Source: Globisporangium splendens (lineage: Eukaryota; Oomycota; Peronosporomycetes; Pythiales; Pythiaceae). Taken from it: 64,000 bases of DNA. Below are positions 40,291-50,400 of the stretch, piece by piece. The translations under genes were made by a program, and so were the position numbers. The stretch lies in assembly GCA_006386115.1 (NCBI GenBank), contig VFIW01000164.1:1-64000 (forward strand). Direction: 5' to 3'. Under the pieces are notes generated by a model. That model had not been told where the DNA came from. It saw only the letters and a program-made list of their open reading frames with translations, and made no database searches. Position 1 is the stretch's first letter. Each line of letters opens with the position of its first letter.

Positions 40291-42000
40291 ATTCGCTCAC
40301 CCACTCTGACGCCACACTTCAACACGCCAGCAGACCCATCTCAACAACAACTAGCTGCGATGTGGCTGCATCTCTGGACGTTCCAGGCTCCACTACGACC
40401 TTCCATGCTCACCCGCACTTATCGAGGTTGGTGCAGGTATGGGGAGGTAAAGCACGTTGGAAACCAAACAGGCGAAGGTACCTGCTCCACTCAGCGCAAC
40501 GCAGGCGCTCAATCGGTCAAGCTTTCAGAGACGCAGCTATCGCCAAACAAGCACCTGAAGGGACGGGAATGAACCAAGGGCTGACATTACTCAAGTGGAA
40601 GGAGTTGTATCAAATCCCCGGGGTCTCGTCGTATTGTTCGCAAACTCTTGTCAGGCTCAAAGCAAACAAGACCCCACTCTGGAATAGGGTGGCTGGAAAC
40701 CTGTCCTGCCCGCACTCGCGTTGCGGCTCCAAGACAACAGCGACACCTCAACACGTATTCTGGGACTGTCCGATAGCCAGAGCTGCGTGGAATCGTCACC
40801 TCCGGCAGTGGGGAAACTTGGGATTCCAACCGACAGAGGAGTCTCAACTGTGGATCTTCAGCTTGGATCTCCTGGACATGCCAGCAACAGCCTGGGAGTC
40901 GATCCGAGAGCACCTGCCCCCTACTACCACAAATACCGACCACTACCTTGACGAGCTCTTTCCAGTTGCGCACATGCTGTGGCGCCACATGGCCGCAACT
41001 ACGATCCATGTCATCTGGTGTGCGAGGCTCAGAAAGATGGAAACGCCCAGTCTCACTGAGCCCGCGATCACAGCAGTGCTCAACACATCGCTTCACTCCA
41101 GCCTCCTCAACCTCCAGCGCCTCATGATTTCCCATCCTCGCGACTCGACCGACTCAGCACGCGGATCGGTACTCCGGGCGTTCGTGGATACACTGCGGGA
41201 TCCTTTTATCCAACCCCTGGGGCAGCTCCCCACTAGTCCAGCCGACACCGGAGGCCGCTTCCTCCTCTTCTTCGACGGCGGATCCAGAGGAAACCCTGGC
41301 CCAGGTGGGTCCGGAGCAGTCATCGTCTGGGTGCACGCGGAAACACACACCGCGAAAGTGGTATGGATCGCGAGCATGGCATACGGCCATCGCTCGACGA
41401 CCAACAACACAGCGGAGTACTGGGGGCTGGTTCATGGGCTTCGGGAAGCATACGACAGATCTTATGTACCACTGAATGTGATCGGGGATAGCGCCATCAT
41501 CATATCGCAGCAACGACGACGTCGCCCTCCCAAGAACGCTCGCCTCCTGGTTCTGTACCACAAAGCGCGCCGCATAGCTGACGTGATCGGCGTGCAAAGC
41601 TGGACTCACCACTACCGCTCATACAACAAGATGGCCGACAAGGCTGCCAACATTGCGATGGATACACATACCTCGCAACAAGCAAACGCCACATCTGGAC
41701 GGGAGATCTTCCGCGACATCAACCAGTTCAGGCAAAACGACGTCATGCATTGGCTGGAAGGATCCGGTAGCGGAAACGCAGACAACTGCGCAAGACCATC
41801 CTTCCATGACCTCCCGCACACACAAGTCCATCTCCTCCGGGAGTATCTCGATTCGGTGGCCTCCACAAAGCTGTAGAGGTTATCCGGATCACCTTCTTCT
41901 ATGTCGAAGTCACTACGGTAGCAAAGACATAGATTATGGATATTGTAAGTCTCTTGAAGTACTTAAATATACCTCACCTCTCATCATCATCATCATCATC
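40291..42000 (+). mobile_element. 5'-truncated non-LTR retrotransposon (LINE)
   Basis: 1.7-kb insert in the P3 arm, absent from the other five arms. It holds only the 3' end of an RT-RNase H polyprotein and ends in a CAT trinucleotide run (about 41980-42000) in place of poly(A). Truncation at the 5' end plus a target-site duplication is typical of target-primed reverse transcription. Confidence 0.92.
40293..41876 (+). pseudogene. LINE ORF2 C-terminal part with RNase H
   Basis: The frame is open from the junction without a proper start, so it is the truncated end of a longer protein. A zinc-knuckle region typical of reverse transcriptase ends (CPHSRCGSKTTATPQHVFWDC, shown here as C-x4-C-x9-H-x4-C) is followed by RNase H: FFDGGSRGNPGPGG, NNTAEYWGL, VIGDSAIII and NKMADKAAN give the D, E, D, D set. 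RNase H after RT occurs in the I, Tad, R1 and LOA groups; I cannot say which. No stop or frameshift in what remains, so it is a young copy. Confidence 0.88.
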
Positions 42001-42351
42001 ATGAGTACCTTGATGCTGTTGCTTCTTGAAGTCACTCGGGATAGTGCATGTAATGGGTATGGTGCACGCCTAGAACGAAGAAATTGTGAAGTCAACTTCC
42101 AGGGTTTTATTGTGAACGCAAAAAACCTTATAAAGTAACTTCAAACGATTTCCAGCTTCAAAGTCACTCGGAAATAAGTGAGTGAATGTTACTGTACTGC
42201 TGCGACTCTTCGATTTACTTCACAATTCTGAGCTTCGGATTGGCTGAAAATAACACTCCTACGTTGATTGGGCAAAAACAATGGAGATCTTTTCTCGAGA
42301 AACGACACAAAATTCAACAATTTACTGCTTCAACGCAAGAGGAAGACACTC

Positions 42352-44121
42352 ATGGAGCAAGAGGCGATGGTGGACACAGGCGATGTCATCACCACCACTG
42401 TCATCGAGAGGCCAGCGCTCGCACTGTACAAGCCTGACCGTGGTGATAGACAGGACGCGATGTCTCTGCAGTCGGTATTCGAAGCCGTCCTTCGCCAGGT
42501 TCAGGTGCTTCTAGCCGACCTCGAGCACCTCCATGATCAGCAATGCCAAGCGCAGCAGCGCATGCTGCAGCTGCAGGAGCAAGCTGATCAGCACGCTCAG
42601 CTCCAACTTCTCTCAGAAGCAAAGCTGCAGCAGGCGCTAATGGACGCGCAGACCAAACTGCAAGGCGACGCGCGCGCACTCGTGCAAGCGCAAACGCGAG
42701 TGCACGCCGAAGAGAACTACCCCAAGCTGGCAGAGAGCCTGCAAGCTATGCTGGTCGAGGTGTGTGCACGGGCGCATGTGCAGACTGAGGCGGCTGCCGA
42801 GCAGCACCTGAAGGAGTTCACAGCGGTGACGCTCGAGAAGCTCGAAGTTGGTTTCAAGGACGTTTTGTCCGATGCATGCGACGAGATGTCAGCGGTGACA
42901 CACCAGCGCGTTGAAGATTACGTAAATCAAGCGCAAGAATCAATAAAAAAGCATCTTGACCAAGCCATAATAACGACAAACGCGAGAGCGCAAGCGTTGG
43001 TCGTAACTACGAGCGAGCTGAGCAACGCTCAGAACGTGGAAAAGTTGCTACATACACTCACTGATCAAATCAAAGAGAACCTGGCCGATACGCGCTCGCT
43101 GGCACTTGAAAAGGCTGAAAGCACCGCGCGAGTGTGCGTTGTGGAACGAGCAGTCGAGTCCGAGCGCAGGCAGGAAGAACTTATTCGAAGTAGCGTCTCT
43201 GAGATTGTGAGTTCGCCTTTGGTCCGAGCCCAACAAACGATGCAGCGCCACCTAGAAGATGCGATTGCTGACACAAATTCAAAATCCTTGGATTTAATTC
43301 AGGCATCGAGCTCATTGAGCAACAACCAGTTATGTGCAATGAATGAGCAAGTGGGGACGCAGCTAAGTGAGATCCGTAGGTTGGCGTTGGCAAAAGCTGA
43401 ATCAACAGCACAGCTTTGTGCGAGCCAGCAAGCCATCGAAGCAGAACGGAAGATGGAAGAGGTGTTTCAAGACAAAATTGCTCCCTTTGTGGCGACTGAG
43501 GAGCGCAAGATGCAGCAGAAGCTCGATCAAGCGATTGTCGAGGTCGGTACAAAATTCCAGGATGTGAAAAGCGACTCACTCATCCGCATCGACAGCCAGC
43601 ATCGTGCGCTGCAGGATGGAGTCGAGAAGCAACTACAGGAGCTTCGTTCGCTAGCAATGGAAAGTGAACGCAAAATTAACGAGCTATTAGAGACGAGACT
43701 TGCTGAACTCAAACTCATTTTGAACAGCAAGAGCGCCGAGGCAACAATTAAAAGCGATACGGACATTGTTGCATCTACAAAGGTAGGTCATGAAGCGGCG
43801 AAGCTTGGCCCCACAGAGATCGTTTCTCAGTCCACTACCGGCAATCAAGTTGCTTCGAAAGGTAGCGTTGAGGTGTTGCTATCGAGTATGCAGCGGCAAC
43901 TGAATGAACAAACTGAGAAGGTGATGGCCCGAGCACGTACTGATGTATTTGAGAAGGTGCAAGAACGTCGTGCGTCTGAACAGCGCGTACAAGTGAGTAT
44001 CCAAGAAATGCAAGCAAAGTCACGCCAAGACGACATCGCGGCTGCTGAAGCCAAGATGAAGCAGCTTCCACTTGCTGTTCAAGCAAAGATCCGGAAATTG
44101 CAAACGTTCTTGCCAACGTAG
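42352..44121 (+). CDS. Long coiled-coil protein of block M, copy 3 (intact end)
   Basis: 589 residues from ATG 42352. The C-terminus is AVQAKIRKLQTFLPT; the other two copies lack one A here and read into a different tail. Repeats begin near 42941, 43240 and 43508 (about 100 and 89 residues apart), each starting with a helix like HLDQAI and ending with SLALEKAES or a variant. No transmembrane helix or signal peptide seen. I do not recognise the family. Confidence 0.72.
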   Translation: MEQEAMVDTGDVITTTVIERPALALYKPDRGDRQDAMSLQSVFEAVLRQVQVLLADLEHLHDQQCQAQQRMLQLQEQADQHAQLQLLSEAKLQQALMDAQTKLQGDARALVQAQTRVHAEENYPKLAESLQAMLVEVCARAHVQTEAAAEQHLKEFTAVTLEKLEVGFKDVLSDACDEMSAVTHQRVEDYVNQAQESIKKHLDQAIITTNARAQALVVTTSELSNAQNVEKLLHTLTDQIKENLADTRSLALEKAESTARVCVVERAVESERRQEELIRSSVSEIVSSPLVRAQQTMQRHLEDAIADTNSKSLDLIQASSSLSNNQLCAMNEQVGTQLSEIRRLALAKAESTAQLCASQQAIEAERKMEEVFQDKIAPFVATEERKMQQKLDQAIVEVGTKFQDVKSDSLIRIDSQHRALQDGVEKQLQELRSLAMESERKINELLETRLAELKLILNSKSAEATIKSDTDIVASTKVGHEAAKLGPTEIVSQSTTGNQVASKGSVEVLLSSMQRQLNEQTEKVMARARTDVFEKVQERRASEQRVQVSIQEMQAKSRQDDIAAAEAKMKQLPLAVQAKIRKLQTFLPT

Positions 44122-44185
44122 GAGCCTGCACAACTTGCATTATGTATTTTATGTATAACGTGAACACATGCATATCACAATCAAT

Positions 44186-44190
44186 CTGCT
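44186..44190. other. GyB target-site duplication, left
   Basis: CTGCT; the right copy is at 58270-58274. In uninterrupted M blocks it occurs once at this place. Confidence 0.92.
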
Positions 44191-44679
44191 TGTGACGTTT
44201 CGGGGCTTCGATGGTGGTTCTTCTGTAGAGGTTCGGACGGTTGTTGGATAGAGACACTTGTGGGGAAGACGGTAGGTTGAATTATAAATGGTTTATCGAC
44301 TTGTGAATTCCTACGATATGCATGTGCTCTCATGGAGCCCCTCTTGTTTCTCTTTGTGTCCTACGGCCTACGTCTTTCCCTGTTTCTTCTCTTTTCTCTT
44401 CTTCTCTTCTTTTTAGCTTGATATTCATATATGCACTCTTTTTATATTCTTTTTACTATTGCTTGAATGCAAGTGTGCTTCCATGTATCCAGGAATATCT
44501 GAGAACATGGAAGTTGTGCCCAGCACCCGTATCCTGTGTTCCCAGATACGTCTGAGAACATGGAAGCTGTGTCCAGCACCTGCTTCTATTTCTGGAAGCA
44601 TGGGTGCAAGACAGTTGCGAAGGTGCGCTGGCATGCAGTCATTGGTTGGAAGGCATGCCAGCCACCTCAGCTCATGACA
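44191..44679 (-). repeat. GyB LTR, left (3' LTR of the element)
   Basis: 489 bp, TGTGACGTTT to CTCATGACA on the plus strand. Next to it lies a G-run (minus strand, CCGGGGGGA), a likely polypurine tract. Confidence 0.94.
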
Positions 44680-45243
44680 TCCCCCCGGACTTGACTTCGC
44701 GTTGGCGATTGTGAAAGTCTTGGGTAAGTTGATGCCAATGCGAAACATGCTTGATTGTCCTTTCTCGTTCCCAGGTGCTTTCGTGGGAAGGTAAGCCATG
44801 CCACTTAACAAGCCACTCTCTCTGACGATTGAAATGTCGGAATTTCAGGAGTTGCTCAACAATGTGAAGTTCTTCTCCAGTTTCCGTGTCTAAGATAATT
44901 GGGGTAGCTTTTGGCAGCGGACGGCCTGGGAACTTCGAAATGTTAACACTGTAGGGCGACAGAAGATCGATGTTGAATGTCGGATTGAGTCTTTGCATGG
45001 ATCTTGGTAGCTTGAGCCTTGCAACGTTGTCATTCACCATGTGCTCTATTTCAAACGGACCAATTTTCTTCGCTGCCAGCTTCGCTTTTTTCAAATCTGT
45101 GTTCACGTTTACCGTTTTCAATGGCAAGTTTTTCGTGTCCAACATCACTAAGTCACCAGATTTGAATTTAACATCACGCCGCTTTCTGTCGTAATACTTC
45201 TTCTGTCTTTCTTGAGCTTGAAGCAGGTTCCTTCGAGCTTGGT
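44672..45243 (-). pseudogene. GyB Pol, C-terminal piece (integrase end, chromodomain)
   Basis: Minus-strand continuation of the GyB pol cut off by GyC. It has the integrase C-terminal region (KFKSGDLVMLDTKNLP, KKIGPFEIEHMV) and a chromodomain (HIVEQLLKFR, then EWLVKWHGLPSHESTWE). The stop codon is inside the LTR. Here the chromodomain is in one frame with the integrase, unlike GyA and GyC. Confidence 0.85.
45239..45243. other. GyC target-site duplication, left
   Basis: TTGGT, repeated at 53904-53908. Confidence 0.92.
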
Positions 45244-45790
45244 TGTAACCGGACACTTCCGAGTTACGCAGCACGGTACGTGTGTGAGGAAGCGTGTGCA
45301 CGACTTCTCTCAAGGACTCTGTTCCAAGAGCTGTTGCCTGCTTCCTGCAGTGCAACGATCGGTTACTTATAGATCTCTATAGAGTAACCGTCAATAACTA
45401 AAGGTTTAGTCAGAGGTAAAAATGGAACTGTTTATTTGTTGGGGGTTGCCCTCTGCAGGACACCCTGAGTTATCTTTGGTTCACTGTCTAGCATAGTGAA
45501 CTTCCGCTTATTTCAATGTGGACATAAGTGAATGGCTCTGAATTGCCGTGTTATTCAATTGGTCTAAAAGCATAGAGTTTTAGCCTATGAGAGTCGTGTC
45601 TGTGACCGACCTCTAATCAGAGTAGCTTGGCTACCTTTGTGGTTCTAGTAAGTGCGGCGAACCGAATGAATCGGCTGCTTTGGTGTTTCTCGTAGCTAAG
45701 TACGGAAACTTTAGTTGCATGCGGATTAGTCCAACGTGAACAGATTGAGCTAAGTTGCTGCGGTGCAACTTAGCGTGTGACCCCATTACA
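45244..45790 (-). repeat. GyC LTR, left (3' LTR of the element)
   Basis: 547 bp, TGTAACCGG to CCCCATTACA. Followed on the plus strand by CCACCCCCCACC, i.e. a purine tract on the element's sense strand. Confidence 0.94.
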
Positions 45791-45972
45791 CCACCCCCCA
45801 CCTAAAGTGCGAAACACGGGAGTGGTTTCGAAAGAGTGGTGGCCACGCTGCGACACACGAAGTCGTGGTCAGAATTCTTCGGGAGAGGCACTGCGAACAC
45901 GCGTGCAAATCTCTCCGAACAGCATCGCAACATCACAAGTGTGAACTCACACGTGATGGCGACGAACAATCA

Positions 45973-47301
45973 ATGCGCGAAAAGATCACCCGAAGCGTGA
46001 GCGGTCCTGCAGAAGGACTCGTCCAAAGACTGCAGAAGCTCGACGCTGAGAAGCGCGAGGCGGCAAGCGCAAAACAACGCGCTGCCGCTGCGGTCACGTC
46101 TGCCACGGAAGACGTGAGCATGAGCGATGACGAGACGGCTCAATTGAAGACTGCTCCTGACGGTGTCAGTGAGCTGCAGTTTGGCGATCTCCCTGCCATC
46201 AAGCCGATGAGCAGGGCAAGCGACGCCGATGACGACACGGCAGTCGACTACCAAGAGTACTCGCCCGAGGAAGGGGAGGAAGAGGAAGGCATCACCGTGA
46301 GGCGCGACTCCATCGACGAGTGGGTCGAGTATGAGGAGCTGCGTTACGGGAGCGGTAGCCCCGAACTGCACGAGTTGGAGCGAAATCCCTCGGCGGACGT
46401 CTCGATTTATCGGACGGAGGAAGAGAATGACGTCGCAAAGACTGTCAATGAAAGGGAGAAGGGGGAGGTCATCATTACCAACAATGAGACCGGACTGGAA
46501 CCACCACCAAAAGGTTCCGTCCATTTTTCGCTTCCCATAATGCCGCCGCCAAAGGAATGGCCGACAACGAAAACCCCGGCAAATTTACTTGCACGGGCGC
46601 GGGTTCCACTCGAGAGGTATGACTCCGAGTTCGCACGATGGCGCGAAGCCGATCTGCGAGGACGTGATGGAGCACTGCGCGTGCACCCGATCTCGGTTAT
46701 CCTTTACGAAGGTGAGACCGAGGATCAATATGAAACCGCGTTCTTGGCATCAAGAACCGGTGTGAAACGCTTTGGGGCTGCGCGTACACTGGCCACCGAT
46801 CCTGGGGCACAACGTAGCCAGCGCATGCAATTCGCTGTGCAGCGCGTACAAAAGTACCGCGAAGCAACAAAGAGTGATGACCGTGCTCGCACGAGTCTCG
46901 GTATTAACAAGCGACAGATGGACGAGTCTCACTCGCCATCAACGCACGCTCAAAAGCGGCGACCATGTCGGGAAAGTCCTCGAGGAGGCCCTCAGCAGAC
47001 TCCCATGAGCTCTGCGACAAATCGTATCCACGCCACTTCACAAGGTAGTGGGTGTTCCCCTTGCGCCGCTGCACACGCAGCAGGCGCTCGACATGGTAGT
47101 GGGGCTGTCCCTGCTTATCAATCAGCGGGACCGGTGGCGCCCTACCGCGCTTCAGCATCGGTGGTTGCACCAGATGCGATGGTTCAGATGGTTCACGCGA
47201 ACGCATCGTCTTTGGGGGGCGCTACAGCAAGACGTCCGTGCCCTTCGCCAGCAATATCTGGACGAGACCTCGCTGTTAAAGCAGAGGGTGACGGCGCTTG
47301 A
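45973..47301 (+). CDS. Antisense ORF of GyC, acidic protein
   Basis: Plus-strand frame, opposite to the element, 442 residues from ATG 45973 (open from 45865). The first half is very acidic (EEGEEEEG, then IDEWVEYEEL) with a middle part YDSEFARWREADLRGRDG and VILYEGETEDQYETAFLASR. From about 46910 it lies opposite the chromodomain and is probably not informative there. The 1-kb stretch 45791-46900 has no sense-strand frame of comparable quality, so this frame is its best explanation. Function unknown; GyA has a counterpart. Confidence 0.55.
   Translation: MREKITRSVSGPAEGLVQRLQKLDAEKREAASAKQRAAAAVTSATEDVSMSDDETAQLKTAPDGVSELQFGDLPAIKPMSRASDADDDTAVDYQEYSPEEGEEEEGITVRRDSIDEWVEYEELRYGSGSPELHELERNPSADVSIYRTEEENDVAKTVNEREKGEVIITNNETGLEPPPKGSVHFSLPIMPPPKEWPTTKTPANLLARARVPLERYDSEFARWREADLRGRDGALRVHPISVILYEGETEDQYETAFLASRTGVKRFGAARTLATDPGAQRSQRMQFAVQRVQKYREATKSDDRARTSLGINKRQMDESHSPSTHAQKRRPCRESPRGGPQQTPMSSATNRIHATSQGSGCSPCAAAHAAGARHGSGAVPAYQSAGPVAPYRASASVVAPDAMVQMVHANASSLGGATARRPCPSPAISGRDLAVKAEGDGA
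46904..47206 (-). CDS. GyC chromodomain frame
   Basis: Minus-strand frame of 100 residues starting just before the pol stop, in another frame. Chromodomain: HYHVERLLRVQRR, then HYLVKWRGYDLSQSSWES. The preceding PPVPLIDKQG matches GyA. Probably joined to Pol by frameshift or splicing. Confidence 0.72.
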   Translation of the reverse strand: MRSREPSEPSHLVQPPMLKRGRAPPVPLIDKQGQPHYHVERLLRVQRRKGNTHYLVKWRGYDLSQSSWESAEGLLEDFPDMVAAFERALMASETRPSVAC

Positions 47302-47491
47302 GACGGAGCTGAGGGAAGCTCGTCAGATGCTGGAGGAGTACCACGTCCGCGGGAAGAACTTCCACGCGAGGTACGCTCCGCGAGTGAAGACGCTTTGGGA
47401 GAGGCACAACGCGCTCGTGTCTCGATGGGCGGCGTCTGAGCCCCCTGATGAGACCGACGTGCTCCCGCACTGGGATAAGAATCCGCAGTAG
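47048..47491 (+). CDS. Antisense coiled-coil frame of GyC (probable exon)
   Basis: Plus-strand frame, initiation not obvious (GTG at 47048). From about 47205 it encodes a clear coiled coil (LWGALQQDVRALRQQYLDET, then RVTALETELREARQMLEEY). The opposite pol tail here is low-complexity (many S, A, P, R), as expected for the shadow of a real gene. It matches the GyA coiled coil in position and strand. Confidence 0.5.
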   Translation: MGVPLAPLHTQQALDMVVGLSLLINQRDRWRPTALQHRWLHQMRWFRWFTRTHRLWGALQQDVRALRQQYLDETSLLKQRVTALETELREARQMLEEYHVRGKNFHARYAPRVKTLWERHNALVSRWAASEPPDETDVLPHWDKNPQ

Positions 47492-50400
47492 CGTCATGGC
47501 AGCGTTTCAGCATACCCACGTAGAACACGGGGTGCGTTGCCATTCGCGTTGGGAGATCGAGCTTGTAATTCAAGTATCCAATCTTCTCCACAACAGTGTA
47601 CGGCCCGATGAATCGTGGCAACAACTTATTCCCGCTGGGGAGCGTTGTGACTGCATCGTTTGGTAGGTTTTTAATGCTCAATAGCACTTTATCACCCACA
47701 CAAAACGTTTGTTTGTTCTTTCTACCCGATTTATCGGCGTAGAGCTTTTGCTTGTCTTGCGCAGCAGCTAGTTGGTCGCGTACGCGACGCAACAATGCTG
47801 CGCGTTCATCAACAAATTGCCGCGCTGCCGCGACGGCTTTGTCTTGCTTTTTCGTTGCTCTCGCAGCGCGTGCTGCAGAGAGATCTATTTCTGCGCCGGT
47901 GGGTGACACCGCGCGCCCTCCCTTTCGTGGCTGACGCTCGCACGAGCAGTCGCCTGATTCTGTCTGAGACTGGCTATTTTTGGCATGAGTACCGTAACTC
48001 GGTACCGTGGGAGATCGATCTATAGGGACACGAGTACCGTAACTCAGTACCGTGGAAGATCGATCTATAGGGACACGAGTACCGCAACTCAGTACCGTGG
48101 AAGATCGATCTATAGGGACACGAGTACCGTAACTCAGTACCGTGTTTTTCTCTCCAAATGTGGAACGCGTGCCGTCCGGTAAGACCGTGACAGATTCGAA
48201 GTGCGACCGCACAGGCGGCGCATCGCGCGCATCCACGTGAGCGGTTAACGCCACGTCTGGTGACGGAGGTCGCGCACTCGCATCGAGCGCAGCGAGTTGC
48301 CCTCCCACCGCAGAATATTCGACGCCCTCAAACAGAGTGGCGGGTACGCGCGGGTGCCGCAGCGAGTTAAAATAGAACGGAGTCACGGCCGTAGAGGCGT
48401 GCTCGCTGCTATTTATAGCAAACTCGGCGTACGGCAGCCAGCGGCTCCAGTCGCGGGGATGATCGGCAGCGATGCTGCGAAGAATATCCTCGACGACACG
48501 GTTCACGCGCTCGGTTTGCCCGTCTGTCTCGGGATGATCGGCAGTGGACATCGCCAGATCTGTGCCGAGCAGGTGAAAGAGTTCGCGCCAAAAGGCAGCG
48601 GTGAAACGCGGGTCCCGGTCTGATACAATAGACTCGGGCAAGCCGTGATAGCGGAACACGTGCTCTAAAAATAGGCATGCCGTCTCTTGGGCAGTGACAT
48701 GCTTGCGCACAGGCGCAACATGCACCATTTTGCTCAGTCGGTCGACGAACACGACGACGCCTGTGTTGCGCGCCTTGTCTTCCGGGAAACCGAAGACGAA
48801 ATCCATGCTGACCGACTTCCAGCAATCTTGCGGAATCGGCAGCGGATGCAGCGGCGCTTTGTTCTTGCCCGCAGGCTTCACACGCTGGCACTGTTCGCAT
48901 GAACGTACATAATTGGCCACCCATTTGTATTGGTGTGGCCACCAAAACACATTGGACACTTGCAAGAAGGTCTTTTCACGCCCGAGATGCCCACTCGCTG
49001 GTGCATCGTGAAACTCATGCAGGATCGAAAGTTTCAGATCCTGGTCATGCGGTACATACACACGCGGGTAATCAAAGTTGGACAGTCGATGCCACAACAA
49101 CCCGTCGTGATAACTAAACCGAGCAAGCTTTGACTCGAGTTTGGCAGGCAATGACTCTTTCGACGAGCCGTCAAAGTGAGCAATCAACAAGCGACATTCA
49201 TCGTCCTTTGGATAAAGCGACTGAATATTGTCCTTGAGCTTTGTTTGCACTCGACTGATGCTCAGATGCATGAGATCAGGAGCGCGCTCCGAACACAGAG
49301 CGTCGGCGCTGTTGTCAACGCTCGACTCGTAATCTGGACGGCGCGAAAGCGCGTCCGCCAGAACATTTTCCTTTTCCGGCTTGTATTCGACCCGAAAGTT
49401 GAACTCGGAGAAGAATGCAAGCCATCGCGCCATTCGCTGCGACAGATGGGGAGAATTAATCGCGGTCCGCAAGGACGCGTGATCCGTGTACACAACAAAC
49501 GGTGTCGCACCCAAAAGGTGGACCCTGAACTTCAAGAGAGCGTACTTGATCGCAAGCAGCTCCTTGTCGTGCACAGGATAGTTCTTTTCAGCTGCTTTAA
49601 GCAGTCTGCTTTGGTATGATACGACGCGCTCATGGCCGTCATCATCCTTCTGCATCAGCGCACAGCCGATTGCAAAATCGCTGGCATCGCACACGACACT
49701 GAAAGCTTTCGTGTGGTCCGGCAACGCCAGGACAGGAGCGCGAACAAGCGACTCCTTCACGTCAATGAATGCATTCATGACATCGCTGGTCCAGTCCCAT
49801 TCGACATCCTTTTTCAAGAGATGCGTGAGCGGACGGACTCTCGCCGCATAGTTGTGGCTGTACTTGTGCAAATAGTTTGCCAAGCCAAGCCACTTGCGCA
49901 AATCCTTGACGTTCTTTGGGATCGGCCAGTCGGCGATCGCCTTGATCTTCTCTGGGTCCGCGCGGACTCCAGCTTTGCCAACATAGCACCCCAGGATCGG
50001 AATCTCTGAGGCGCCAAAGATGCACTTCTTCAGGTTGCAATACAGACTGTTGTCTCGTAAGCACTGCAACACTGAGCGCAAATGTCTCTTGTGCACGTCA
50101 ACGGCGCTGAGATCTCCTTCGGCACGACTGCGCACGAAGATGTCATCGAAGTAGCTCGGTGCGTACGCACGATGAGGACGCAGAAGATGCGTTACCAGAC
50201 GATTGAACGTCGCTGGTGCATTCTTCAGACCTTGCGGCATAACGAGCCACTCCCACAGCATTCCGCTGGGTGTGCTTACTGCCGTCAAGGGAACGTCACT
50301 CTCTCGCATGAGGATCTGATAGAACCCATCCATCAGATCCAATGCTGAGAACACAGTTGAGCCGCCCATGGAGTCGATCAAGACATCCTTTCTTGGGATC

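Larger units (their letters stand above)
40280..42011. other. LINE target-site duplication pair
   Basis: ATGAGTACCTT occurs at 40280-40290 and again at 42001-42011. The uninterrupted arms have it once, so this 11-bp duplication marks the insertion. Confidence 0.92.
33826..42145. repeat. Block P3: palindrome split by a LINE
   Basis: Axis at 37128-37129. The right arm is interrupted at 40291-42000; without that insert and one copy of its 11-bp duplication the block is about 6.6 kb like P1. Right border CTTCAAACGATT joins the coiled-coil side of M4'. Confidence 0.95.

Noticed and set aside
47987..48143. 45-bp repeat as a CRISPR-like array
   Set aside because: Units are directly adjacent with no spacers and encode protein in frame within a eukaryotic retroelement.
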